Below, in pieces: positions 10,872 through 18,578 of a DNA stretch of 22,484 nt. The notes below the pieces were generated by a model, which saw only the letters and a list, made by a program, of their open reading frames with translations, was not told the DNA's origin and searched no databases. Positions within the stretch are counted from its first letter, which is position 1; the number at the start of each line of letters is the position of its first letter. The position numbers and the translations under genes were made by a program. Source of the DNA: Stentor coeruleus (Eukaryota; Ciliophora; Heterotrichea; Heterotrichida; Stentoridae); NCBI GenBank assembly GCA_001970955.1, contig MPUH01001164.1, positions 1 through 22,484 on the forward strand, given 5' to 3'.

Positions 10872-11729
10872 ATGACCTCAAATTCTTTAGGTACATACGA
10901 TGAAGTTAGGCAGACAGTAATACCACACCTGCTAGTCAAAGTCAAGTCAATTAGGAACCTTAATGAGGTCATGGATTCATATGGACTACAGCCATATGTA
11001 AAACTTGAACTAGGAAATAACTCATGGGAAACAGTTGTCGGATCTAAGTCAGATGAGGATTTTAGCTGGCAAGAAACATTTCAAATAGATTTCGAAGACA
11101 ATTCAAACTTAACAATAACCTTGTTCGATAAGGATGACTATGGATCAGATACATGCATTCAGAATTTTAATATTCCCTATTTTCAGTATAAGAACTGGAA
11201 GGAGACCACTCAATTATATTTTAAAGTGGATAAGGTAGATAGTGATGATGAGGAGGGCAATGATAAAAAATTCACTGCAATGAACTTGAATGATGATTTT
11301 GAAAGTAACGAATGTGTTTTAGAAATTGAATGCTCGTATATGGATGTATACTATCTTAGTAGACTTAGTGCGATTATTACAAATCATAGGAATATTGTTA
11401 AAAATAAACAAGCTTTCACAGTATATGAGCTGGAAATTAGTAGAAATGATGGGTTGCGTTGGAAAGTAGAGCTTAGATACTCAGACTTTTTGCAAATTCG
11501 AAATGAGGTAAGTAAAATTCTTCCTTGTGTTGAGATGCTTCCGTTCCCATCGAAAACTTACTTTGATTGGCTTAGTAGATTCTGCACATGTGCATCAAGA
11601 TTTAATGACACCCGTATCGCTGAACGGAAGAAAAGCTTGGAGATCTTTATAAATATTCTACTCGATAATTCATCAGAATTTACTTGTGATTCTGTTACTA
11701 ATCTACTAAGAATTCCTAGTCCTCTTTAG
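10872..11729 (+). CDS. C2-PX domain protein, probable phosphoinositide-binding trafficking factor
   Basis: This is a complete 285-residue frame from the first ATG after a pyrimidine-rich leader to a TAG. Residues about 16-157 form a C2-like beta-sandwich, including MDSYG (34-38), PYVKLEL (41-47) and LFDKDD (84-89). The Asp usual before PYV is Gln40, so calcium binding may be weak or absent. An acidic linker (123-129) follows. Residues about 162-280 fit a PX domain: RYSDF (202-206) carries the Arg-Tyr signature for PI3P, LPFPSK (223-228) is the Pro-rich loop, and an Arg/Lys-rich helix starts near 248. PX domains bring proteins to endosomes, so an endosomal or vacuolar role is likely. It differs from most sorting nexins in having C2 first and no BAR domain. 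The domain calls are from motif pattern, and the partners are unknown. Confidence 0.8.
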   Translation: MTSNSLGTYDEVRQTVIPHLLVKVKSIRNLNEVMDSYGLQPYVKLELGNNSWETVVGSKSDEDFSWQETFQIDFEDNSNLTITLFDKDDYGSDTCIQNFNIPYFQYKNWKETTQLYFKVDKVDSDDEEGNDKKFTAMNLNDDFESNECVLEIECSYMDVYYLSRLSAIITNHRNIVKNKQAFTVYELEISRNDGLRWKVELRYSDFLQIRNEVSKILPCVEMLPFPSKTYFDWLSRFCTCASRFNDTRIAERKKSLEIFINILLDNSSEFTCDSVTNLLRIPSPL

Positions 11730-12297
11730 TAATCTAATTCTTATAACAATATACAACTATAACTAAATAAATCTAAAACTCTGAAAATTTTAATCTATAT
11801 TAGTAAGTATATTAAAATTTCATAATAATTATATTAGAGAATTCCACCTTTTAACGAGCATCTTTTCCTACACCCTCTAATATTAATTAAGTGCTCTAAT
11901 CTATATCAATATCATCTTTCTCTACAAACATTTAATCTTATTCATTACAAAAGAAGTTCCAAACCCAAAATAATAATTTTCAAAGAATTTTTGCATGTCT
12001 AGCCAAACTATTAACCAATTTATGGGGAAAGCATATTTCTTGGACTATAAATATTATCATGCTTATCAAGTTAATAAATTTTATCATACAACTTTTTCTA
12101 AGCCTTTATGTATATTATTTCCTATATAATCCTACCAGATTCTCAAACTGTTTTGCAAAATTATGTTTAAAAAAAAAGCTATTCGCTAATTCAGCCAGAT
12201 CGTCGGTTTTATGAAAAACAATGATATCGTTTCCCCTTTGAGAAAGATTAATTTCCAAGGAAGAATTTCTTTAAATTCAATTATCTAATTTTAGCTA
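11730..12297. other. Convergent intergenic region, no gene seen
   Basis: This 568-bp AT-rich stretch lies between the TAG of the C2-PX gene and the stop of the minus-strand membrane protein gene. No frame of useful length, tRNA-like fold or repeat was seen. It must contain two 3' ends. Confidence 0.6.
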
Positions 12298-12650
12298 TCA
12301 TACTAATGCGGCTTCTAAAGTTTCTTTTTCTTGAGTATATGCTTTTCGAAACTCTCTATATTTTATAAGCTCTTTGTATTGTTTATAGTTCTTTCTAAGA
12401 TTGATAAGCTTTGCATTCATCTTTTTGCTAAGCATTATCACTCCTTGAATTGCACCACAGCATAGAATACACCCAATTACATTCAGAACAAACACAGTCA
12501 GTACTTTAGATCCATCTTCCAGTCCTTCGTCATCTTCTCCAGAACCGTCATTGCTAAGTTGTAAGAAACCTCTGTTTAAAACTTACTATCGCTAGAATTT
12601 GATCGTACTGCAAGGATAAAAAACTGTAAAAGGATAGCCAATTTTTTCAT
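12298..12650 (-). CDS. Small single-pass membrane protein (two exons)
   Basis: I assemble this from an ATG at 12650 and a 17-nt intron at 12570-12586, giving about 111 residues and a TGA stop. Exon 1 encodes MKKLAILLQFFILAVRS, a good signal peptide. After splicing comes a short Ser/Asp/Glu/Gly-rich luminal segment, then a membrane helix starting VLTVFVLNVIGCILCCG, then a basic, helical cytoplasmic tail rich in Lys, Tyr and Glu. Without the intron, exon 1 stops at TAA within the intron and exon 2 has no ATG before the membrane helix. The family is not recognised. The layout resembles a type I membrane protein of the secretory pathway. The exon 2 frame and the membrane helix are well supported; the splice is inferred. 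Confidence 0.6.
12570..12586 (-). other. Candidate tiny intron with tandem acceptor
   Basis: On the minus strand the sequence reads GTAAGTTTTAAACAGAG. Ending at the first AG gives 15 nt, the size typical of Stentor introns; ending at the second gives 17 nt. Only the 17-nt version keeps the frame into the membrane helix; the 15-nt version reaches a TGA after about two dozen codons. Confidence 0.5.
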
Positions 12651-12981
12651 TTAAAATAATATAACTATCATATTTATTCAGCTTTAATCTTTGTGGAATT
12701 TTTATTGGATTTAGAATTCTAGCCNATATTTATTCAGCTTTAATCTTTGTGGAATTTTTATTGGATTTAGAATTCTAGCCGTTTAAAAAGGTATTTTGCA
12801 TTTTAAATCGCCAACTTTATTAGCTAGATTCAAGTTTATTAAACCTATAATTACATTTTCCTTGTTTTATTATCTAAAATACGATGGTTATTTAAAATAA
12901 CTATATCTTGCAGCTAGTTCAAATAAATTTTTGTCATACTTTATAAGAATAAAAAGCACTGCAGCAAAATATTTTATAATT
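12651..12981. other. Intergenic region inflated by a duplicated assembly join
   Basis: Bases 12670-12724 recur identically at 12726-12780, with a single N at 12725 between them. Removing one copy leaves about 275 bp of AT-rich spacer upstream of the membrane protein gene and downstream of the EF-hand gene. No coding sequence or RNA gene was seen. Confidence 0.75.
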
Positions 12982-13446
12982 TTATTTATTTGGAGGATCC
13001 TTAGCGTTCATAAGCCCTGAAAACTCTTCGAAATTAAGCATTCCATCACCATCACGATCTCCTTCAGTCATTATATCATCTATTTCTTCATCAGTAAAAT
13101 TTTCTTGTAAGCATCGCATGACAAATCTTATTTGTGCCGGGGAAATAACCCCTTTATTTTCCCTATCAAAAATCATAAAGATCTCTCTTAGCTCTTCTTC
13201 TGTGTCTATATCTTTTATGCTTTTTGATGCAAGGTTAAGAAATTCAGCAAAGTCTACTTTACCATCATTGTCCAGATCAAGCTCACTCATTAAATCATTG
13301 AGATCTTCAGGATTAAGCACAATCCCTGCTTGACGAAGGGCAAATGAAAGCTCAGATGCTGAAATAGTGCCATTGCCATCTGCGTCTATGGAATTGAAGA
13401 CTTTCCGCAATTCCTCAATTTGCTCTTCCTTGAACTTCTCTGCCAT
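12982..13446 (-). CDS. Calmodulin-like four-EF-hand calcium-binding protein
   Basis: This is a complete 154-residue frame, close to calmodulin in length and layout: an EEQIEELRKVF start, four EF-hands in two pairs, and a linker near residues 72-84. The loops are 21-32 (DADGNGTISASE), 57-68 (DLDNDGKVDFAE), 94-105 and 130-141 (DRDGDGMLNFEE). Loops 1, 2 and 4 have the Asp/Asn ligands and the closing Glu. Loop 3 (DRENKGVISPAQ) has Lys at position 5 and Gln at position 12, so it probably does not bind calcium. It lacks the longer basic N-terminus of most centrins, so calmodulin-like protein is the better call. It would act as a cytosolic calcium sensor, and calcium-driven contraction or ciliary control is plausible. 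Its target is unknown. Confidence 0.9.
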   Translation of the reverse strand: MAEKFKEEQIEELRKVFNSIDADGNGTISASELSFALRQAGIVLNPEDLNDLMSELDLDNDGKVDFAEFLNLASKSIKDIDTEEELREIFMIFDRENKGVISPAQIRFVMRCLQENFTDEEIDDIMTEGDRDGDGMLNFEEFSGLMNAKDPPNK

Positions 13447-13639
13447 TTGAGTAATTTTTATCTTATATCAAATTTATCTAAATATAATCGTATTTTTTGT
13501 TTGCTTAAACATATATTATAATTGGTATTAAACATTAGAGTTGGATAGTTTAGAATTTTTGCCGATTTTTTGAATCTAATAATATTTTACTTTCTTCCTT
13601 TTAACTTAGGATGCATAGATAAGCTTTTTTAATCATTAT

Positions 13640-14116
13640 TTAATAATCTTCTTCATAGTCTTCTTCGCTCTGAATAATAGCTTCTTTGAATTGATCCAAA
13701 GCATATGTAGCATCCTGATTAAGCTTTCTCAAGACTCTATACATAATATCATGATTTTCCTGTTCATCAGTCTCATTAGCATTCTCCTTTATCACTCCTG
13801 TAATATTAGCTGAGTTAGTAAGAATCCGATATCTATTTTTAAGGGCCTTATTCTCATATTGTAGTTGCTGCATTTTGTCTTTAAGCTTAGTTATAGTTAA
13901 GTTAAGTCCATGCAATTCATTAGAAGCTGAGGACGAGTCTGGCGAGTAAACAGAATAAACTTCCTCTTTGTTTGATTCACATACGGTAATCAGATTAATA
14001 AGTTCAGTTATGTCTTTTAGTAAATTATATTTAGAAGTTCCTGTCATTGTTACGTTCATTTTTGAGCTTCGTGAATAACTACTTGCCCGGTTACGAATTT
14101 TGAATGATTTGCTCAT
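13640..14116 (-). CDS. Small coiled-coil protein of unknown function
   Basis: The ATG at 14116 is preferred; a longer frame can be read from a TTG at 14131, but that is not a plausible eukaryotic start. The product is 158 residues. The first 25 are basic and Ser/Arg-rich (KIRNRASSYSRSS), a possible phosphorylation or nucleic-acid contact segment. Residues about 70-95 (LTITKLKDKMQQLQYENKAL) have a heptad pattern for a parallel coiled coil. The C-terminus is very acidic (EEDYEEDY). It lies between the calmodulin-like gene (193 bp away) and SPO11 (186 bp away) on the same strand, but independent promoters are likely. I do not recognise the family. Confidence 0.7.
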   Translation of the reverse strand: MSKSFKIRNRASSYSRSSKMNVTMTGTSKYNLLKDITELINLITVCESNKEEVYSVYSPDSSSASNELHGLNLTITKLKDKMQQLQYENKALKNRYRILTNSANITGVIKENANETDEQENHDIMYRVLRKLNQDATYALDQFKEAIIQSEEDYEEDY

Positions 14117-14302
14117 ATTTTTATAAATCAAATTCGGTTTTCAATAAGAAAATTAATAGTATTTAAGTAGTTATTTGAGAGATACATCATTATGGATTAT
14201 AAACAAGATTGAATATTTTTTAAGGATATAAATTGATAGAAAAATTGGTGAAATTTAAGGTTATATCAAATATAATAACAATTAAAAATACAACATTCTA
14301 AA

Positions 14303-15439
14303 CTAAATCCATCCACCACTTTGCAACTTCATTAAGATATACTCGGTTAAACTTCCTTCTGAGATTCCTTCTATTTCAAATTTTGTTCCAGATTTTTGCA
14401 TTTCTTCCAATTGAGATCGCCAAAGACAAAATCTTTTATTCTGATAATTTGAAGGCGGTAGGTTAAAAACATAAGATGAAAGAAGTTTATTCATAACTTT
14501 GTAGTCGTTGCTACTTAAAGGAAGTTTATTGAAGCCTTCATGACTATGAACTCCTATCCAATGGGCAAAAGGCAAAGCAAGTTGATCACATTCTCCTGCC
14601 CTGTTCAAACTCCCAAAAGTATAAGTGGTTAAAATTTTTACTCCATGAGGATCAAAATCAGTAAGCACTAATACCGGAATCCAAGAAAATTCATTAATTA
14701 CTCTTTTAGCAAACTCTCTTGTTTGTAAATCAGGATATCCACATCCTGTTATTCCAATGCACTTACAACTATCAAAGAATTTTTCTTGAACTAGTCTATT
14801 TAATACTGTTTCCTTTTCAATAACCAACACGAAATCTGCATCAGTCTTTATATCAGTAATTAAATCCATATCTTGAGGAATTTTGACTATTCTGTTCCCT
14901 ACAGGAGTTTCTATATAATTTTCTGCAAAAACTAGGCTTCCTGAAATAAGCCCTTTACCTGCACTTATAATATTAAGCCTATTTCTTGGCACTTCTAACA
15001 AAGCGCTTGCTCTCTCAATAGCTCTATCTGACTTTAGTTGATTTTCAAATATCTCAGGAGCCATATAAAAAACCTCTCTTTTTGTAGCTTTGTTTCCTGA
15101 TTCAAGCAAAGTATACACAGTTTCTAATATTTTAATCAATTGAGCAACTGAAGATAAGCTTCTTCCCGCCGATAAATTATTTGTTTTAAATTCCTGAATT
15201 TCGTTTATAAAAGTTAGTGGGTTATATTTAGAACTTTTTGATTGATCAAGTAATGATAATTTGATAGTCCCTGTTGAAAAAATTTGTTGAATTAAGTTTA
15301 TAACAATATATTCTATACGAGCTTGAACTTCTTGAGTAGGTATTTGTTCAGAAAAAGATAAGGATGATAAATCTTTGGTTTTAAACTCAGCCCAGAATGC
15401 ATGAGTTAGATTTTTAAGGTTTGATAAAGTCTCTCTCAT
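14303..15439 (-). CDS. SPO11: SPO11, meiotic DNA double-strand-break protein (TopoVIA-like)
   Basis: The complete 378-residue frame is of normal family length. SPO11 is the catalytic subunit that makes the DNA breaks starting meiotic recombination, acting as a dimer related to archaeal topoisomerase VI subunit A. The winged-helix catalytic motif is KREVFYMAPEIF (120-131), with Tyr125 as the expected nucleophile. The Toprim metal site is present: Glu208 in VIEKE (206-210), and Asp261 and Asp263 in LTDFDPHG (259-266). All catalytic residues are therefore in place, and the gene looks functional. It is expected in the nucleus of meiotic cells during conjugation. The start is the first ATG, 43 bp from the divergent neighbour's ATG, so the two genes probably share a promoter. 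No intron is needed. Confidence 0.95.
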   Translation of the reverse strand: MRETLSNLKNLTHAFWAEFKTKDLSSLSFSEQIPTQEVQARIEYIVINLIQQIFSTGTIKLSLLDQSKSSKYNPLTFINEIQEFKTNNLSAGRSLSSVAQLIKILETVYTLLESGNKATKREVFYMAPEIFENQLKSDRAIERASALLEVPRNRLNIISAGKGLISGSLVFAENYIETPVGNRIVKIPQDMDLITDIKTDADFVLVIEKETVLNRLVQEKFFDSCKCIGITGCGYPDLQTREFAKRVINEFSWIPVLVLTDFDPHGVKILTTYTFGSLNRAGECDQLALPFAHWIGVHSHEGFNKLPLSSNDYKVMNKLLSSYVFNLPPSNYQNKRFCLWRSQLEEMQKSGTKFEIEGISEGSLTEYILMKLQSGGWI

Positions 15440-15482
15440 AGTAAGATATATTTACTATGGATCGGTAATAAATATAAAAAAA
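15440..15482. promoter_or_regulatory. 43-bp divergent spacer between SPO11 and the helical-protein gene
   Basis: Only 43 bp separate the two start codons, so both 5' UTRs and any promoter elements must lie here or inside coding sequence. It is AT-rich, and I could not identify a specific element. Confidence 0.5.
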
Positions 15483-16712
15483 ATGTTCAGTGTCAAGCTA
15501 ATTAGAACTATTTTGGTGATTCCAAAAAATATAAAAGCTTTGAAAGAAACACCTAACAGTCCTGAGAAATTTCAAGCCTTGATTGAAAGTTTTAAAGTAA
15601 AGAAATACACAAACTTTGAAAGTGGGATGCTTTTTATTTACTTAAATGAAACAATAAAATCTTTTGCTGAGTATCCAGGGCTTCAGTGTTCAATTAAAAA
15701 CTTTTATTTAGAAAACCACCATGAATATGATGATAGCACACTATGTTCTCTTTTTTGGATGATTAATAGAAAAGATCTTAATGATGAAGTCTTTTTTATG
15801 CATCTTTTTGATAAACTTGATAAACGAATACCAGAATTTGATATGAAAAACTTCATTTATTTTGTCGATGGGTGCAGCAAAAAACGAAATCTAATCCCGA
15901 ATGAAACAATTGTTAAAATTCAAGAAAAAATAAAAAATTTAGAAGGAAAATATGATTCAAAGGATTTAAGCTTAGTTTGTAACAGTTTTAGTAAAATTCA
16001 TCAAGAAGAGGTTGAAGATATAGAAGTTTTCAAAGTTTTTGAACGTGAGCTTCTGCGTTTAGGCCCGGATATTCGATTAGATGCAATATTATCATTTTTA
16101 TTTTGTATAAATAAAGTAATCCTACGTTATCCAAGCGATACCCCGAATATGATGGAAAATATTTTAATATCAAGAGCTTCGGAATTAACCCCAGAACTTC
16201 TATGCAAATTTCTTGATGTTTATTCAATGCTTCCTGCTTTTTATCATTATAAAAATCTTTACTCAGTATTTGAAAATATTATTTTAGACAATCCAGAAGA
16301 ATATTTTCTTAAATCAAAAACTCGCTGTTTGTCTATAGCGCATGCTTACTCCAAATTAAAAGGATTTAACAAAATCATTGGGCTTTTTATAAAATATTTC
16401 CCAACAATCCCAGAAGACATTAAAAATAATTCGGATTCATTAGGCTACTTTTTATATTCAATGCTTCGCAAGTATCCAGGACAAGCATATGAAGCGATGC
16501 TGGTTCAAGCTTTATTCGAAAACTCTGGTAAACTGAGTGACTTAAGGAAGAAAAAGATTATAATTGGGATGATTAAAAGAAGATCAAGAAACCATTTTTT
16601 CTTGTCTAATGTTCAGAAACTTGGCGTATTTTGGAGTCGTGATGAAATTTTTTATGTCACTGAATATGCAAAAAGATTGGAAAATTTAGGTCTTATAAAA
16701 ATCAATACATAA
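15483..16712 (+). CDS. Alpha-helical repeat-like protein, probably mitochondrial
   Basis: The complete 409-residue frame ends with TAA 8 bp before VPS45. The N-terminus (MFSVKLIRTILVIPKNIKAL) is basic and amphipathic without acids, a likely mitochondrial presequence. The rest is a chain of helices of about 35-40 residues with recurring patterns such as LSLVCNSFSKI, LCKFLDVYSMLP and CLSIAHAYSKLKG. These recall the helical-repeat RNA-binding proteins of protist organelles (FASTK/RAP and heptatricopeptide families), but I see no RAP domain or diagnostic residue. An organellar RNA-processing or ribosome-assembly role is a guess. It is divergent from SPO11 and may share expression with it. Confidence 0.6.
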   Translation: MFSVKLIRTILVIPKNIKALKETPNSPEKFQALIESFKVKKYTNFESGMLFIYLNETIKSFAEYPGLQCSIKNFYLENHHEYDDSTLCSLFWMINRKDLNDEVFFMHLFDKLDKRIPEFDMKNFIYFVDGCSKKRNLIPNETIVKIQEKIKNLEGKYDSKDLSLVCNSFSKIHQEEVEDIEVFKVFERELLRLGPDIRLDAILSFLFCINKVILRYPSDTPNMMENILISRASELTPELLCKFLDVYSMLPAFYHYKNLYSVFENIILDNPEEYFLKSKTRCLSIAHAYSKLKGFNKIIGLFIKYFPTIPEDIKNNSDSLGYFLYSMLRKYPGQAYEAMLVQALFENSGKLSDLRKKKIIIGMIKRRSRNHFFLSNVQKLGVFWSRDEIFYVTEYAKRLENLGLIKINT

Positions 16713-16720
16713 AATATTAA

Positions 16721-18523
16721 ATGGAACCTCGTTTGAGTTACATTAAATCCTTACGTGACTACATTGACAGGATTCTTGATGACCAAAAAGAGATGAAAGC
16801 ACTTGTGTTAGATGCAGAGACACTACCAATAGTCTCTCTCGTCATATCTCAGACAGAAATCCTTCAGCGAGATGTGTTTTTAGTTGAAACTATAGACAAA
16901 AGCATCATAGAGCGAGGTGCTGAAAGACTTGGACATTTAAGTGGTGTGTATTTCATAAGACCTTCTAACGAAAATTTAATGCTTCTTCAAAGAGGATTAG
17001 AATACCCAAAGTATGGGAGTATTTCAATTTACTTTACAAATGCAGTCCCAGAGCAAATGCTAAAGGATTTAGCAGGTGCNAGTATTTCAATTTACTTTAC
17101 AAATGCAGTCCCAGAGCAAATGCTAAAGGATTTAGCAGGTGCAGACAGATTGGATCTTATCAAAAATGTAGTTGAGGTTTTCGCAGACATATATCCTATA
17201 AACCATGATTTATTCTCTTTAAATTTACCAAGCGTCATTGGATTGACGAAGCCACGACAAAGATGGACCCGTATAGATGACGGATGTTTTGATAGAATGG
17301 TTGATGGGGTTTTCGCATCTTTGCTTGCTTTGCGTAAATTCCCAGTTATTCGCTATCAGAGGAGTTCTGAAGTTTGTACTTTATTAGCAGAACGTCTTCA
17401 TGCAAAGCTTAGAGTAGATCCTGATTTAATGACAACCTATGCCTCTCGTCAAGGTTTCGGACATAAAACCACAATAGATAATGTTGACCAAAGCAGTGTT
17501 ATATTGATTGTTGATAGAAGAGAAGATCCAGTCACACCTTTACTTCATCAATGGACCTATCAAGCAATGCTTCATGAGCTTTTGGGTATTGATCATAATA
17601 AAGTTAGGCTAAAACAAATCTCGACTGCAGATAAAGAAGTACCATTATCATGTATACAAGATGAATTCTATCAACAATTTATGTTTGCAAGCTTTGGAGA
17701 TTTAGCTGAAGGTATTCATGAATATGTTAGTGAATATGAGAAAAAACATCAACAAAATTCAAATATGGAATCTATTGAAGATATGAAAAAGTTTATAGAA
17801 GTTTATCCTGAGTTTAGTAAAATGGCAGGAAATGTAAGCAAGCATGTTACTTTAACAAGTGAACTTGATAATAGGATAAAAGCTAGAATGCTTTTGGATG
17901 TCAGTGAATTAGAACAAGATATTGCCTGTAATGAAAATAAAACAGAACATTTCAGGAAAATTATGGAACTGCTTCAAAATCCTAGGTACAATACTATGGA
18001 CAAATTAAAACTTGTATTGTTATTTGCCTTAAGATATGAAAATGATGATAAGATAGGCCAACTTAAAGACCTTCTTCAAAACTGTGGAATAAAAGAAGAA
18101 CAAGTTAATTTGGTTGACACAATTTCGACATATGCAGGGTCGAGAGTGAGATCATGCGACTTATTCCATAATAAAAATATGATATCTAGAGCTCGGTACC
18201 ATATTACAACAGTAATGAAAAATGTGCCTAATGTTTTTACCCAACATCAATCTTATATTTCTACATTAATCGACCAAGCATTAAAGCAAAGGTTAAAAGA
18301 TTCAGAATTTCCTGCAACAAGCGCTTTTAACCCCAAAGAAATTATTGCAAACCTTGTAGTTTTTGTGATAGGAGGAGCAACTTATGAGGAAGGAAAAGAA
18401 ATCGGCGTTTTTAATCGAAAAGGTTCAGATGCAACAGTGCTTCTTGGAAGCAATTATATCCACAGCTCTGTCAGTTTTTTAGCTGAGATTTCACAGTTAA
18501 TTATGAATAGAATAAATTTATAA
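16721..18523 (+). CDS. VPS45: VPS45, Sec1/Munc18-family SNARE regulator (contains an assembly duplication)
   Basis: VPS45 binds the syntaxin Tlg2/STX16 and promotes SNARE fusion between the TGN and endosomes. The translated frame is 600 residues, but 21 codons are an artefact (see the join at 17080), leaving about 579, close to the usual 570. Family landmarks are in order: an N-terminal helix and strand (MKALVLDAET near 25), the conserved PVIRYQ segment near 208-213, the Sec1 signature DRREDPVTPLLHQWTYQAM near residues 263-281, KFIEVYPEF and GNVSKHVT in the hairpin domain, TQHQSY, and VFVIGGATYEE near 546. The start matches the family N-terminus well. The upstream gene ends 8 bp away, so the promoter must lie in that gene or transcription reads through. 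VPS33, SLY1 and Sec1 fit less well. Confidence 0.93.
   Translation: MEPRLSYIKSLRDYIDRILDDQKEMKALVLDAETLPIVSLVISQTEILQRDVFLVETIDKSIIERGAERLGHLSGVYFIRPSNENLMLLQRGLEYPKYGSISIYFTNAVPEQMLKDLAGXSISIYFTNAVPEQMLKDLAGADRLDLIKNVVEVFADIYPINHDLFSLNLPSVIGLTKPRQRWTRIDDGCFDRMVDGVFASLLALRKFPVIRYQRSSEVCTLLAERLHAKLRVDPDLMTTYASRQGFGHKTTIDNVDQSSVILIVDRREDPVTPLLHQWTYQAMLHELLGIDHNKVRLKQISTADKEVPLSCIQDEFYQQFMFASFGDLAEGIHEYVSEYEKKHQQNSNMESIEDMKKFIEVYPEFSKMAGNVSKHVTLTSELDNRIKARMLLDVSELEQDIACNENKTEHFRKIMELLQNPRYNTMDKLKLVLLFALRYENDDKIGQLKDLLQNCGIKEEQVNLVDTISTYAGSRVRSCDLFHNKNMISRARYHITTVMKNVPNVFTQHQSYISTLIDQALKQRLKDSEFPATSAFNPKEIIANLVVFVIGGATYEEGKEIGVFNRKGSDATVLLGSNYIHSSVSFLAEISQLIMNRINL
17018..17142. other. Duplicated contig ends around a single N inside VPS45
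   Basis: Bases 17018-17079 recur exactly at 17081-17142 with an N at 17080. The 63-base excess equals 21 codons, so the frame survives and the protein merely shows the block SISIYFTNAVPEQMLKDLAG twice. VPS45 proteins do not carry this repeat. Confidence 0.9.
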
Positions 18524-18578
18524 ACTTTTAGATATGCAGTTATTTTTAAGAAGATTTTTATTAACTAGCTAAAAGAAA

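Noticed and set aside
12982-13446. Centrin
   Set aside because: The length (154), the N-terminus and the lack of a basic extension fit calmodulin-like proteins better.
14117-14131. Five-residue N-terminal extension of the coiled-coil protein
   Set aside because: It would start at TTG; the first ATG is at 14116.
16880-17200. True internal repeat or insertion in VPS45
   Set aside because: Exact copies flank an N, matching the assembly signature seen at 12725 and 2769.
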